Source: Monilinia fructicola
Taxonomy: Eukaryota > Ascomycota > Leotiomycetes > Helotiales > Sclerotiniaceae
NCBI GenBank assembly: GCA_008692225.1
Contig: VICG01000017.1
Span: 62,001 to 126,000 of the forward strand
Length of the DNA: 64,000 nt
Reading direction: 5' to 3'
How positions within the stretch are numbered: position 1 is the stretch's first letter; each line of letters begins with the position of its first letter. The notes beneath the pieces are model-generated. The model was not told the origin of the DNA. It saw nothing but the letters and a program-made list of their open reading frames with translations, and searched no databases. The position numbers and the translations under genes are program-made. Below, in pieces: positions 37,463 to 50,440 of this stretch.

Positions 37463-39627
37463 ATATTTTGAAAAATATTATAAAATATATAAAAGTTTAC
37501 TTTTTTAGAATTGGGATATATTTATTAATTATATAAAGTTATAATTAATGAAGATTATAAACAGGATAATATAGATTTAAAATTAAAAAATTGTATAATA
37601 GAAATTTAAGGGATAAAAAATATTAAACTTAATTAAAAGCCAAAAGGATAGATATAAGCTTTTAAATGTTTATTAACTTTAATCAAAAAAATAATATCTT
37701 TAAATATTATTATATATAGATTAGTTTTAATTAAATAAAAAGTATCACAACCCTAAATATTACAATTGGATTATATTAAAAAGGATGTTATATATTAGAA
37801 ATCCTATTATTAAGATTATATTTAGTTTAAGAAATACTATTATAAAAATTGAAATTTCTATTGTATCTAATTTTAGAAGTTTCATAGATATATTTTGATT
37901 TAGATATAATCTATAGAAAAAAAAGATCAAAATAATAATAAAAATGAAAATAATAAGAATATAAAGATATAATAAGTATTATTTATATATTTTCAAAAGA
38001 GACCTTTAAAATTCATTAAATATATTATGATGATTATTCTAAATAATTATATAAAAGATTATAAAAAAAAGATTTTATTTTTTTATACTTTATAACTTTT
38101 TCAATAAATAATTTAAAAATCTTTAAGGATATAGCTTTATTAACAATTCAAATCCTTAAAATTGAAATTTCTAGAATATATCAAAAAACTATAATTAATA
38201 AAAAGCATATATTAAATTAACGTTTAATAATATAAAAAGAAATTGATATGTTTATTAAAAATAAAATTTCGAAGAAATTCATTTCATTATATAAAGTAAA
38301 TCTAATTTTTACTAAATAAAATTTTATTATCAAAATTTATATAATAATCAAATTAAAAAATTCAAAATTAAATTAATTACTAAAAGATTTAATTAGATTT
38401 TGGAAAAGAATTATAATAAAATCTTTGCTTTTATAATTAAACTCGAAAGTTTTTGTTTTTTTCTTAATTATTAAAATAAAAAAATTTAAAGTATTTTTAT
38501 TTTAATATTAAAAAATGTATTTAAAGAACTTTATTTAAAAAAATATAAATTTTCTATTATTTTAAAATGTAGCTGTTAAAAAGACTTATATTCTTTATAT
38601 ATTTTACAATTTATATAAACTAAAATAAACTAATAAAGATTCAATTTTTTTTTAAAAAAAAGCATTTTAAAATAAGATTTATACAAAGTTTTGTAAATCT
38701 ATATTTATATATATATATTAAAAGTATATAGCTTTATTTATATATATTGATAATATTGTTAATATAGTTAAATATAAAAAAGATATTAAATAATTTTATA
38801 AATAGCTTTTTGTATATTTTAATATCAAAAACCTTAAGGAGATCAATAAGATTCTAAGCGTATATATTATTTGAAATAGAAAATACAAGATTTTGATTAT
38901 AAATAAAGAAGAGCATTTAAATATTGTATTTATTTATTTTGAAATTTTATATAGCTAATATATACTAAAGAAAATTCTATTTTCGCATTCTAACTAATTA
39001 TAATTAATTTATTTATATAATAAATTAGTTAATACAAATAAATATTAATAAATAATTAATAATTATATTTATTTTATGGTTTATATTAAACCTAATATCT
39101 TTTTTTAGGTTTCAAAAAACTAACGTAATTATCATTTAATTTTGTTTTAGCATTATAATATTGTATTCAAAACTTTTATAAAATATTTAAAATCTATAAT
39201 CAAATAAAAACTATATTTTAAACTTAAAAAAGTTCAATCTAGTATTTACAAAAAATACAATTTTGTATAAGATATATTTAGAATGTATATTGATTTTAAT
39301 TGAATAAATAATAAAATTAATTTAAAAAGTATTTTTAAAGGAATTATAATATTTTAAAATAACCTAATTTTTCAAGTAAATCAAAAATAATCATTTATAA
39401 TCATTTTAAATATAAAAAGAAAATATATATAAAATAAAAGCAATAAATAGTTTGACTTTTAAAAAATTTAAAATATTTAAAATATATCAAAAATAAAGGA
39501 ATAATTTAAATGATTAAAAATAATTAAAAAGCTTTAATATTTACAATTAATTTATATTTATACGAATAGTTTGAATATATTAATATAACTCATTATTATA
39601 TTAAAAATTTTATTAAAAAAGGATTAG
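37463..39627 (+). pseudogene. Copia-1 reverse transcriptase and RNase H remnant
   Basis: Starts with KVYFLELGY, the Copia segment following the W-G-C motif. RT shows the catalytic YIDNI at 38743-38757 (Copia YVDDI), then KKDIKQFY, NIKNLKEINKILSV and, after a W, KYKILIIN, all in Copia order. At about 39500-39622 the RNase H end reads IKNNQKALIF and FEYINITHYYIKNF (Copia EDNQGA and TKHIDIRYHYIR). It is cut at ATTAG (39623-39627) by the short Gypsy-3 copy. Confidence 0.85.
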
Positions 39628-40826
39628 TGGCAAGAAACGTGTATCGTGGTAAAAGCTGATCTGTATTAAACTGTCTAATGCTGTCTACTTATAGCTATAT
39701 CTGATTGTCCCGTGGATCTGGGGATCCCACAGTTGGTAGTTAGGCTCGGATTTGGCTTACGATTGCAGTTATCAATTGCTTCAGCTATACTACTAAGAAA
39801 CTCGGGTTTACATACAGTTTGTTACTCTATTTGTAATCGTTAAGCTTATTATTACCTTGATTCTTTTGTGCTAATAATTAGTTATCAAATATTCAGAATC
39901 CTATACTAATGTTACTTGCTATTTTATTAATTGCGAATCTTTGTTTTACCTTTTAACGCTATTTATTTTTTTAACAACACGTTTAATGGTATTTGTCTTG
40001 ATGCTACATGCGGGACTGCTGATGTATCATCTTTTGGTTTCCATAAAAGATTATCCTAACCGCAGCCTGTCGTTGATCTTCGCTACGCATCCCCGCAACG
40101 CTCTGGACTCTCTCATGTGCGGCAATTCTCGCAATACCCTATCTGCCGCCTCCGCCGTATTAAGGATTGTATTTATAGAATGGGTCGCAAATTCGCTATC
40201 TACAGCGTATAGCTATATCATTGTATAAATCTATACAATTGTTACCGCACTTAATATTATCTACTCCGAATCCTGGAAACACTTTGTGAATTATCGTTTG
40301 ACACTTGTGATTCGATTTACCGTGCTTGGTCCTCATACTCCGGTCTCTTCGTTTACATGGATGTTGTACACGTATTCAACAATATCCCGTAATTTACAGG
40401 GAAAATACTTATAAAACTAATATTCTATTTTAAAAAAAGCCTGAAATTATTATGCTCTTACAACAAATTCCAAATCCATTAAAAGTTTAAAAAAAATATA
40501 AATTAAAAAAGAAAAGAGAAAAAAAAAAAAAAAAAAAAAAGTACAAATTGTTTTAAAATCTTAATACTATTAAAAACTAGTTATTTATATATTATAAAAT
40601 AGTAATTAATTTTATTTAATTGTTATTATATATAGCAGAAAACATATATTATAATAAAAATTAATCTATATTCAACTGTTTAATATTGTTTATTTATAAT
40701 TAAGCTTATACTATTCGCTTTTGCCGATAATATTAGCAACGTTAACTATATTGTCCTTATCGACACGCCAAGGATATCAGCTTCAAAGCCGATTCCTTCC
40801 GTGTTGGTCGTGACATGACCATTATA
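39628..40826 (-). mobile_element. Gypsy-3 copy 3: short, internally deleted copy with intact target duplication
   Basis: Bounded by ATTAG at 39623-39627 and 40827-40831. The minus strand begins at 40826 (TATAATGGTCATGTCACGAC, equivalent to TGTAACGGTC...) and ends in TTGCCA. It consists of a 194-bp 5' LTR (40633-40826), about 920 bp of 5' interior, and only the last 75 bp or so of a 3' LTR (39628-39705). The interior, especially 39640-40380, has escaped most RIP. A 95-codon plus-strand frame at 39941-40228 is antisense to the element and I do not consider it a gene. Confidence 0.8.
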
Positions 40827-40831
40827 ATTAG

Positions 40832-40981
40832 TTAAGATTAATTACATTAAAATAAAATAATTTAGCAATAATTGAATTTACAAAATGATATTCTAAGGTT
40901 ATTTTTGAGAAATTTAAGGATATACTAGGAATAATAAAAAACTAATTATAAAAGTTAAAAAGAGTATCCTTTTTAAAGAAA
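40832..40981 (+). pseudogene. Copia-1 pol C-terminus
   Basis: Continues the RNase H end across the inserted Gypsy-3 copy: NNLAIIEFTK then SKVIFEKFKDILGIIKN and a stop near 40955. The same C-terminus is found in the Copia copy at 62941-63171 (-). Confidence 0.8.
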
Positions 40982-41263
40982 TATTAAAAAATTAAGTTAT
41001 ATATATTAAAGCATATGCTTCTATATTAATATAATAGTATTTTAATATAATATTCTATTTTTATAGATTTATCTTCTTTAGTTCTATAATATCTATATAA
41101 TCAATGTAATCAATATATACATTCCACTAATCTATTCATACTTGTGAATATATTTTAATATAATATTCTATTTTTATAGATTTATCTTCTTTAGTTCTAT
41201 AATATCTATATAATCAATGTAATCAATATATACATTCCACTAATCTATTCATACTTGTGAATA
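40982..41263 (+). repeat. Copia-1 3' LTR with internal 113-bp tandem duplication
   Basis: Without the duplication it would be about 169 bp, near the 160 bp of the other LTR copies. Ends ATACTTGTGAATA, followed by CTATA. Confidence 0.8.
41038..41263. repeat. 113-bp perfect tandem duplication
   Basis: 41038-41150 and 41151-41263 are identical by eye, each starting TATTTTAATATAATATTCTA and ending CATACTTGTGAATA. Confidence 0.95.
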
Positions 41264-41268
41264 CTATA

Positions 41269-44200
41269 TATATTTAATTTTTTGTTTTTAATATAATTAT
41301 TAATGAATATCTAGTAGAATATTTAGTACTTTTAATAATAATATTATAATCTATAAAACAAGAGAAACCTAATTAAAATACTATAAATATTCTTTAAGCA
41401 TTTTATTAATAATAATTATATTATTAATATATACTTTAGCAAATTCTCTTAGATCTTTTAGAATTAGATTTATTTGTTATTATATATACAATAATAAATT
41501 TCTAAACCTTTTTAATAAATAATTAAGAGTATATCATCCTATATATATAACTATTATAAAATATTTTATCGCTAAAGAATAAATTCTTTATTAAAAAAAA
41601 TATAATATAATTTCTTATAGTAATATATTTATAATTCTATATAGCTTATAAAATATCCTTTTATACTAGTATAAAATATGTATTTAATATTATTTGTAAG
41701 TTTGAATTGTAAATATTAATTATAATTTAGGTTTTCTTTAGCTCTTTTAATAATATTCTATATATTACAAAAACCGAAAAAGCAAAAAGCATTAGAAATT
41801 TTGTTTTTTGTAATCTTTTTTACTAAATTAGTTTATTAAACATCTTTTTTATTGTTTATTAATTCTTTATTCTTAAGGAATAGATTTTGGTTTTTTTTAA
41901 ATCTTTTTTTTTAGTTTAAATATAATTTTATTATTAATGATTTATTTTTTAAAAAATTAGATAAACGCAGAAGTGTTTTATAAGCGTTCTAAGAAAGCTA
42001 TTCAGCAACTTTATAAACTAGCTTATTATATTATTGCTCCTATATATTGTTGCCTTTATAATATATACTATCTTCCTTATACTAGATACTTTTTTTACTT
42101 TAATTATTACTATTGAAAAAAATTCTTATAAAACTAAATCAATTGTTCCTTTAAAATTATATATTATTTTGTATACTTTATCAAAATTAAAATTGATAAA
42201 TAATTTAATTATTATATCTGTTATAAAATATATTTTCTCCTTAGAATTATTATATATAATATATTAAAAAAATTAACATTATAATCTTAAGTATATATTA
42301 ATAAAAGTATTTTATATAATTTGAGTAATATATTTTTGTTCTTATTCTTTGCTTTATAATATATTATTATCAATATTTTCTATTCTAATATTATTTTTAT
42401 ATTCTAAATAATTCGTATAATAATTTAATATTATTGTAAATCTTTAGTAATTATAATAATAAATATTATTACCCTATACAATATAATAACAATCTTTTTT
42501 TATAAAATGGAAATATTAATTTTTTTAAGTATTAATATATCATTATTTGTAATTATATTCATCACTAATGCCTTAATTAAATAGATTTCCATTTAAAATT
42601 ATATTATGATTACTTTATCATCTTTATCTCTCAAAAATATAAAAATAGCAGTTATATATTTTATAAATTAAATACTATCTTTACTAATACCATCTACCTT
42701 AACTAATTTTGTTTATATATATATATCTTTACATTACCAAATATATTTAAAATCCAATTTTTGCTTACTATAATTATTTATAACATAAAATTCAAGTAAA
42801 TATTAATAATATTGTTTATTAATAAATCAAAGTAGACTTCGATAATTGTAAAATATTAATTACAAAAACTATAATCTACTTTAATGAATTTGTTTATATT
42901 AATTATTAAATTGATATAAATTATATCTTCATCTAGCTTTTTTATTTTTTTTGATATTTATAATATTATTATTATATTCTTTTTTCTCTAATAACATTCA
43001 ATATAAATATAATCAAATAATTTATTATAATTGCTAAATTGTTTATTATATTTTTATATATTAATGAATTTATATATTATTATTTAAAGATTATTATAAT
43101 TATTATAAAATAACTAATTAATTTATTATAATATATATATATATATAATTATTTATTCTAAATATACTAAATAAAGTTAATCTTACATTATAGCTTTTAA
43201 TCTCTGATTTTAAATATTTATTATAATTATTATCTTTCAGATTAAATTCTATGTTTTTATTAATATTATTCTAAATATAATCCTATTAAAAGAATTTATC
43301 TTCTATATTTATTATATTTTCTATTATAATTTAATATATTATCTACTTTTATCATTATTATCATTATTATTATTATCTAAAATCTCTTTAAAGTTAATAT
43401 TTTTGCTCTTAACCTTAATTTTGATATCTTTAATAGTATTTTTGTTATTATAATTATTTATTTTAATTAGCTTTTCTATACCCCTGTATTATTCTAATTT
43501 CATTTATAATTAATAATGCTTTTTTTGTTTCTTAATAAGCTATTTAAAGATCCTAAGATTTTTGATATTTTATATTATTTAAAAAGGCTTGAAATTTTTA
43601 ATAATCATTTATTTATAAACAAATATTATATACTAATGTTTATAATTGAAACAATTATAATCGTTATTTTGATATTAAATAATTTAACCTTTTATTTTAT
43701 AATTATTTTCATTTTCTTATTAATCTTTATATTTTATTGGTAAATAATTGATAAAAGTTTAAAATATTAATTCTAAATTAACGATTTGTTTAAAGAACTC
43801 TATTAATTATATTTCTGATTATAAGTATTTAATATTGATTTAGAAATTAAATATCAAACTATTCTAAATTGCTATAAATTAATTATATTCTAATATTATA
43901 TTTACTATCTTAACGTTTTTTAAAATTATACTAATGAAATTTTTGATATTTTATTCTCTTTATAGATTTTTAATTTAATATTTATTTTTTAATGAATTTT
44001 GTATTGCAATGCTTGAATATATACAAAATCTCTTCTAATATATTATAAAATATTACAATTGTTATTGTTATCATTAATATATATTTGATATTTGTTAACT
44101 CTATAGTATTCTATACGTATACAATATTTTAAAGATAATTCGAAAAGATTTTAATAATTGTATTATTGTTATTTGTTAATGAGGAATGTTTTCGATATAA

Positions 44201-45587
44201 TATAAAAGTATAAATATCTATATATATTATTAATTTATTTATTATTACTACCCTTATATTTTATCTATTCTTTATTAGATGATTAAAATATTTAATATCC
44301 TTTACTTTTAGCATATTACTATATAATTAAACTTGATCCTTTTATCGGTCTAAGCATTTTATTAAAAATAATTATATTTAGATTAATTTTATAATAATTA
44401 TTATTAATTATATTGATTGTACTATTGAGATAGTTGAGTTCAAATATATTTTGTTAATGCATTTATTATTATTTAGCTTTTGTTTATAATTCTATAATAG
44501 AAGTTAGTTATTAAATCTTTAGTATTTATTATTAAAGTTGTTTATTATTGTAAATAAATATTTTAGTTATTAATCTTATAGTTTTTATATCTTTAATTAT
44601 TATTATTTTTCTAGTTTTATATATAAGAGTATACTTTTTAGTATTATTTATAAATATATTATTTCTTATTCTATTTTTTTAAGAGTAATAATATTTCTTT
44701 AATATTTTATATTAAATTAGTTAATTATTATAATAATATTAATATTACATTAGTATATTTTATATTTAATGCTTTAATTAATATTATTATTTTATATTCT
44801 TTAAGTATTTATTTATCTTTATTAAAAATTTCTTTTAAATTTTTTTCTTTTATTTACTTACTTAGTATTATATTAAACTTTTTTACTTTTTTTTATATAT
44901 TTAGTATTAATTTAAATATTGATTAATTGATCAATAAATTTCGTTTTCTCTCAAAAATATTAATTATTATTTTAAATATTGATTTATTAATAATCTAGTC
45001 TTAAAGAAAGCATTATATTATTATACTTTTAATTTTTGTTTTTCTTATTGTTTCGGTTTTATTATTATTGTCTTTTTGATTTTCTTTGCTATTATTAATA
45101 TTATATATCTTTAATAATATTTTATAATTAATAAAGAATATATTTATAGAATTGATATTGTATTTTTAGAAAAGCTGAAAATTATTATACTTTTATAACA
45201 AATTCTAGATTTATTAAAAATAACAACGGAAAAGATAATAAAAAAAATCTTTTGTAAATTATTATATTAAAGATTTTAATACTATTAAAGGCTAATGCTT
45301 TATATATCATCAAATAAATTCGCTAGATTTATTAAATTATTCTTTTTTTTAATATAATATTATAAAATAATTTATTTATTAGGATTTGTTATTATTTATA
45401 TTATAATAATATAAAAATAAGAATTATAATAAAACTAATCTTTATTAAATCTACTAAGCTATTTATTTATAACTAAATTACCTTCTATAGCTTTTGCTGT
45501 TTCAGTTACTACGCTGTTGCCATCCTTGCCATTATAGCAAGAGCCGATATCGGGCATAACATCGTTGCCGAAGTGACGACCGTTACA
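41269..45587 (-). mobile_element. Gypsy-3 copy 1, right part (5' LTR, gag, RT)
   Basis: Homologous to 32425-37462. The RT motif KVYINNIII lies at about 41416-41440 (minus). The minus strand starts at 45587 with TGTAACGGTCGTCACTTCGG. Frames of 60-77 codons at 42034 and 43516 (+) are antisense AT-rich artefacts. Remaining part of the element is 16935-19490. Confidence 0.75.
45394..45587 (-). repeat. Gypsy-3 5' LTR, copy 1
   Basis: The terminal 80 bp (45510-45587) is GC-rich and little affected by RIP; the rest is AT-rich. Matches the other Gypsy-3 LTRs. Confidence 0.6.
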
Positions 45588-47710
45588 ATTAACATTTCAA
45601 ATGATATTCTCTATAGTGAATACTAAAAAACTTGTTTTTAGCCTTATAAAAATTTTACAAAAAACTGATTATTAACAGAAGAATAATTACTAAATTTTCA
45701 AAGATAAATATAATTAAAAAATTTAAAACAGAAGTAATTAATAAAAATATTATTATTAAGCGAATTAATAGATTATATATATATATTAATATTTAGAATA
45801 GGAATAATAATAAAAACAATTTGAATTAAAAAGGGAATTTAAAACAGAATGTAAAATAAAATAAATAAAAAGGATATAGAATATACAAAACTCTATGAAT
45901 AAAAATAGAACGAATATAATCAATTAAAAAATTCGAATAAACAAAAAACTAAAGATAATAATAGATTTAGATATTGAGGTTAAATAGTAAGAAATATAGC
46001 ATTTAAGAAAACATTTTAGATTATACAAAATTCATTTGATTAGAGAGCTTTCACAAATAAAGAATATGCCTTTAGGTATAATAATATTAATACTAAAGCT
46101 AATAAAATTTTTAGAAAGGTAAATCAAATAATAATAAAAATTAAGTAAATAAAAAAGAAACCGGAACTAAGTAAATAATATTAAGAATTAAGCAATAACA
46201 GCGAAAATCCCAATGATATACCTATCGAAAAAAATATAACCTACTAATTCTTTTACAAATCTTCACTTTTTTTTATAATATTAAAGAAATAAATATCTTT
46301 TTAATATATATATTTTCCTTAAAACAGAAATAATTTGCGTTTTATTTAATATATTCATTCTAATTTAACGATATATTAAAATTATTTAGGTATTTTTAAT
46401 ATAAATAATTATATTAAGAGATATAATAAAATCGCTAGAAGCATAAGTTTTACAACTATAATTACTAGATGTAATTAATCGAAGTCGCCTTTTATAAAAA
46501 TCAATAATTAATATATATTAATTCTAGATTAAAGAGTTTATTTAAGATAATTTAATATTATTTAACTATTAATATCTTAGTTATTATAATATTATTTTTT
46601 ATTATTAATAAATAAAGAAAGAGTTCGTATAAGAGATCAAAACAAAGAAAAAGAGTTAATATAATAGAAAGAAAAACGATTAAAAAATATCAAAAATCAT
46701 TGAATATTAAAAGGAAATACAAAGTAGATATACAATATAAAGGCATTACGGTTTTAAAAAGAAAAAATAAACATAAATGAAATTATAATAATATTAAGAA
46801 AATAATATTAAGAAAATAAATAGCGAAAATTAAAATTAAGAAATAATGTTTTATTTCAAAGAGAAAGTGTAATGCTTAAATAATAAATTATAATATTATA
46901 GATACAAATTAAATCTAAAATACCATTTCTTTATAATTTAATATTACATTTCAATTAAATGATGGAATATAAAACTATATAAAGAAAAGTTATTAAAAAT
47001 TAAATTTAAAAAAGTAAAAAATGAGTAATTGTAATTTAGGTAAACGTTAAATAATTATGTTTATAAATCAAAGCATTTAGAAAAGCAATAATAATATTCA
47101 TTAGATTATAAACAATTATTTATACTTTATTCTATATAGTAAATAAGAATAATATAGTTATATTTAATATAATTATAATAACTATAGCTAAATTAATAAT
47201 ATTAAAGTAAAAGGGCGTTCACTTTCTATTCTAGTCTCGAAACTTTTTATACTTAGCTACCCTTACTTCGACCAATTCATTTTGATATTTTCGATTATTT
47301 ATTTTAGCTATTTTATTTCTAATTATTAAGCCATTCAATTTTACGACTAGGTTATTTTAAATATTAAGGAAACTTGAAATTCATTATACTAGGAATGTAT
47401 ATTAGAAAATATTTTCAGAGGTTTTGTATTTTAATATAAGATATACTTGAGATATATTATGTTATATAAAAATACATATAGGATATATAATACAATCAAG
47501 GAGAACTAAGAGTTGAATAAAAAGTATAATTAAATTTCTATAAGAGCAATAGAAATAGAGTGTTTATGTAAATTTTCTAAAATATTTTCAAGGTTGTATA
47601 CTAAATACAAGAATTCTAAATCGTTAAATCCATCTATAGAAGCTAAGATTACCCTATTTTAAATCCTTGTTCTAAAAAATACAGAATTGAAATATTAACA
47701 TTGAATTTTA
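45588..47710. other. RIP-degraded sequence, unidentified element
   Basis: Plus-strand reading between about 45950 and 46800 stays fairly open if amber and ochre codons are read as Gln, with charged helical-looking stretches, so it may be a decayed transposase or gag. I cannot assign a family. Confidence 0.3.
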
Positions 47711-48110
47711 CTCGGGTGGGTTTTGAAAGAGGCATAAGCGAATAGAAAACTTTCGAACATCTAATGATTTCATAATGTATGTTTCTAAAATTAATATATA
47801 GTATATACTTAGTGCTATAGTATCTTTATAAAAACATTTTATATTATAAGATCGAGTTTTTAAAGAATAATAGTATAATAAAGTTAATTATTTAAGAAAA
47901 TCTAGTAATCTATTAGTATATAATTTTGAATTCAAACGCTATTTAAATCTTAAGAACTAAAATTTTAGAAAAGTATATTTACAAGTTTATAAAATTTATA
48001 AAATCTTTAAAATCTAGTATAATGATTTTGGTATAAAGAAGAGAAAATTTAGAATTTCAATGAAAAAACATACTTATATAATATTAGCAAACGATCTATT
48101 TTATAGGCTT
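47711..48110. mobile_element. TIR element, decayed copy 2 (left end only)
   Basis: Starts after TA with CTCGGGTGGGTTTTGAAAGA, then GGCATAAGCGAA, matching the left terminus of the element at 50441-51225. Partial similarity continues to about 48110; no right terminus is recognised. Confidence 0.5.
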
Positions 48111-48151
48111 TATTAATCTAAGATAAATTTATATAATTTAATATACTACTA

Positions 48152-48422
48152 GTGGGTGCACGGACTCATAAAACGTTAAAGTATTAATATCTATATATAT
48201 CAAAATATAATCTTTCGTTTTATTATAATACTATAAATTTAATCTTTAAGATTTTCAAAATCTCTAAGATATATAATATTCTTTATATATTTCTTTATAA
48301 AAAAAGTAGTTTTACAATAATTAATATACTTTATAATTAATATTTCAAAATTAAAATACTTAATGTTATTTTTTATTAAAATCCATTAAGTATATTTTCG
48401 TTTTATAAGTCTATGCACCTAC
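48152..48422. mobile_element. 271-bp MITE with TA target duplication
   Basis: Left terminus GTGGGTGCACGGACTCATAA, right terminus TTATAAGTCTATGCACCTAC, TA on both sides (48150-48151, 48423-48424). Inverted repeats of about 30 bp; AT-rich non-coding interior. Resembles Tc1/mariner-derived MITEs in its TA target, but no transposase is present. Confidence 0.75.
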
Positions 48423-48424
48423 TA

Positions 48425-50440
48425 ATGTACTTATTTAACCAATGCTATAATTGCTAAAACCTTAAAAAAGAATTAAATACATATAATTGAAAAACATATA
48501 AAAAAAAAAAAAAAAAAATTGTTATATTAATACATGCCTTATCGCGAACTATAAAAATAAGTTTATATAGAAATATATTAATTATAAAAGGAAATATAGA
48601 ATATAGTATAAATTTATAAATATATAGAAAATAGCTTTATATATCCTATTCTTTTTAATAAATATTGATTAAATTACTTAAAAATATTTTAATATTGAAG
48701 AAAAAATAGATCATAATAAAAAAATAATATTATTATCAAAAAATAAAAAAAAATAAAAAATGAAGAAAAAGCTAATTTTCTTTATTGTCTTTATTTAATA
48801 TATAATATTATAATATTCTCTAATAAAGAATGGTTTATTCGAAAAGAAATTCTTTATTTATTCTTTAATAAGAGTTATAATTTATTATTTTTAAAAAATT
48901 TCAAGAATTGTTAGAAAGCTAGTCCTAATGCGGTCTGGCTAATAATATAATAAAAATTTCTTTATTATAAATTTCATAAAGAAGCTAGTTCTTTTTACTC
49001 TAATCAAATATAAAATTAAATTCTTTAATGTATAATATAATTTTAAATAAAAAAGCTAATTCTTTATTATATAAATCTAATTAATAATCTAATTATTTAG
49101 GGGTATAATCTAATAAAGAAGTTAATTCTTTATTATTAAGATTTAAATATATAATTTAATCTATAAAAAAGAGAGCTAAATTCAAATCCAAATACATATT
49201 CTTTATTATTCAAGTTTAATGTATAATTCCATTTATAATAAAATAATTCGATTTCAAATCAAAGTAATAAAAAATATATCTATAGTAGTATTAAAAATAT
49301 AGAGGCTAGGAAAAGCTATAAATAAGTAGCTTCAATCCTTATAGAAAAAACTTAACTTAGCACCTACTTTTATAAAATCAAAAAATCTTTTATCAATCAA
49401 TATTAAAGAGATTCTATTATTAGCTTATTCTATAATACTATTAATAATATTATAATAGTATTATATTATATTATATAAATATCAAAGTAATTTCATTTAT
49501 ATATATATACAACGAGCTCTAGCTTTCATTATATAGTATTATTGTATCTCGCTTAGCCTACACTACCCCTGACTAGCTCATAGCCTTGTAAGATATACTA
49601 AAAAAACTTTAGTTTAAAGACTTCTATAAAATAGTTACGATAGTTACAAATATATAATAAAACTAAGATTTATATTCTATATTAAATTTATAAAAAAAAT
49701 AAAGTATATTAAGTAATAAATTTAATAAAAGATAGATATAATATATATATTTTAAAACTATAAAATAGGTTTAGAAAATAATTAAAACAACTCTATTATC
49801 TTGAGATTCAATTATTATATTTTATATATAAATAATCTTATAAATATCCATTGGCGAAAATGTTATTATTAAAGAAAATAATAATTAGTAATTAAGAATT
49901 AAAAATTCTATAATATAACATTAATAAAGAGAAATCAATACTAATAATACTATTCTATAATCTAAAATAAGAAAACGTTATCTTACTATTTAATAAAAAC
50001 TGTAAATTTATATATTTAATAATAGTATATTATATTATAGAATAATAATAATTATTATTTAATACATTTGTTACAATATAATATCGAGCTTGTTATTCAA
50101 ATCAACTTTTTTCGAGAAATAAAATATTTCAAAGGATGAATCCTATTAGATTATATAAGAGATTTCGATTTATATTATTAAAAGTAGAGGGGAATATCAA
50201 TAAGATTTTAAAAAGAATATTGTATAAATTGAATTCGTATAATGAATAGTAATAGTATTATATTATAAATTTCCGTAGGGATAGTAATATAAAGCTATAA
50301 GATATATTAAACTATTATAAATCCAACTTGGATATTTTAGAATCTAGATTTTATTATAATATATTATAATATATATCGAGATAGAAATTTTAGATTGGAT
50401 CTAGTGGCTTATTATTCTATTCTAATTTATTTTTATATTA
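48425..50440. other. RIP-degraded AT-rich sequence, unassigned
   Basis: About 2 kb with no open frame. A patch around 49505-49580 is less AT-rich (CTCGCTTAGCCTACACTACC) and several TTCTTTATTA-type direct repeats occur at 48790-49220. No element boundary found. Confidence 0.35.

Larger units (their letters stand above)
19491..41268 (+). mobile_element. Copia-1: Ty1/Copia retrotransposon (+) inserted in Gypsy-3, itself carrying nested insertions
   Basis: LTRs at 19496-19655 and 40982-41263 have the same orientation, and the insertion is bounded by CTATA at 19491-19495 and 41264-41268, a 5-bp target duplication. The Gypsy-3 sequence left of 19491 and right of 41268 joins at the same point of the uninterrupted copy (about 32420). 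After removing the nested elements, Copia-1 is 19496-22241 + 23080-23180 + 37463-39622 + 40832-41263, about 5.4 kb, a normal Copia length. gag, integrase, RT and RNase H blocks occur in the right order. Confidence 0.85.

Noticed and set aside
39941..40228. 95-codon plus-strand frame with hydrophobic start
   Set aside because: Antisense to the interior of a Gypsy-3 copy; related copies are riddled with stops and the length is explained by local lack of RIP.
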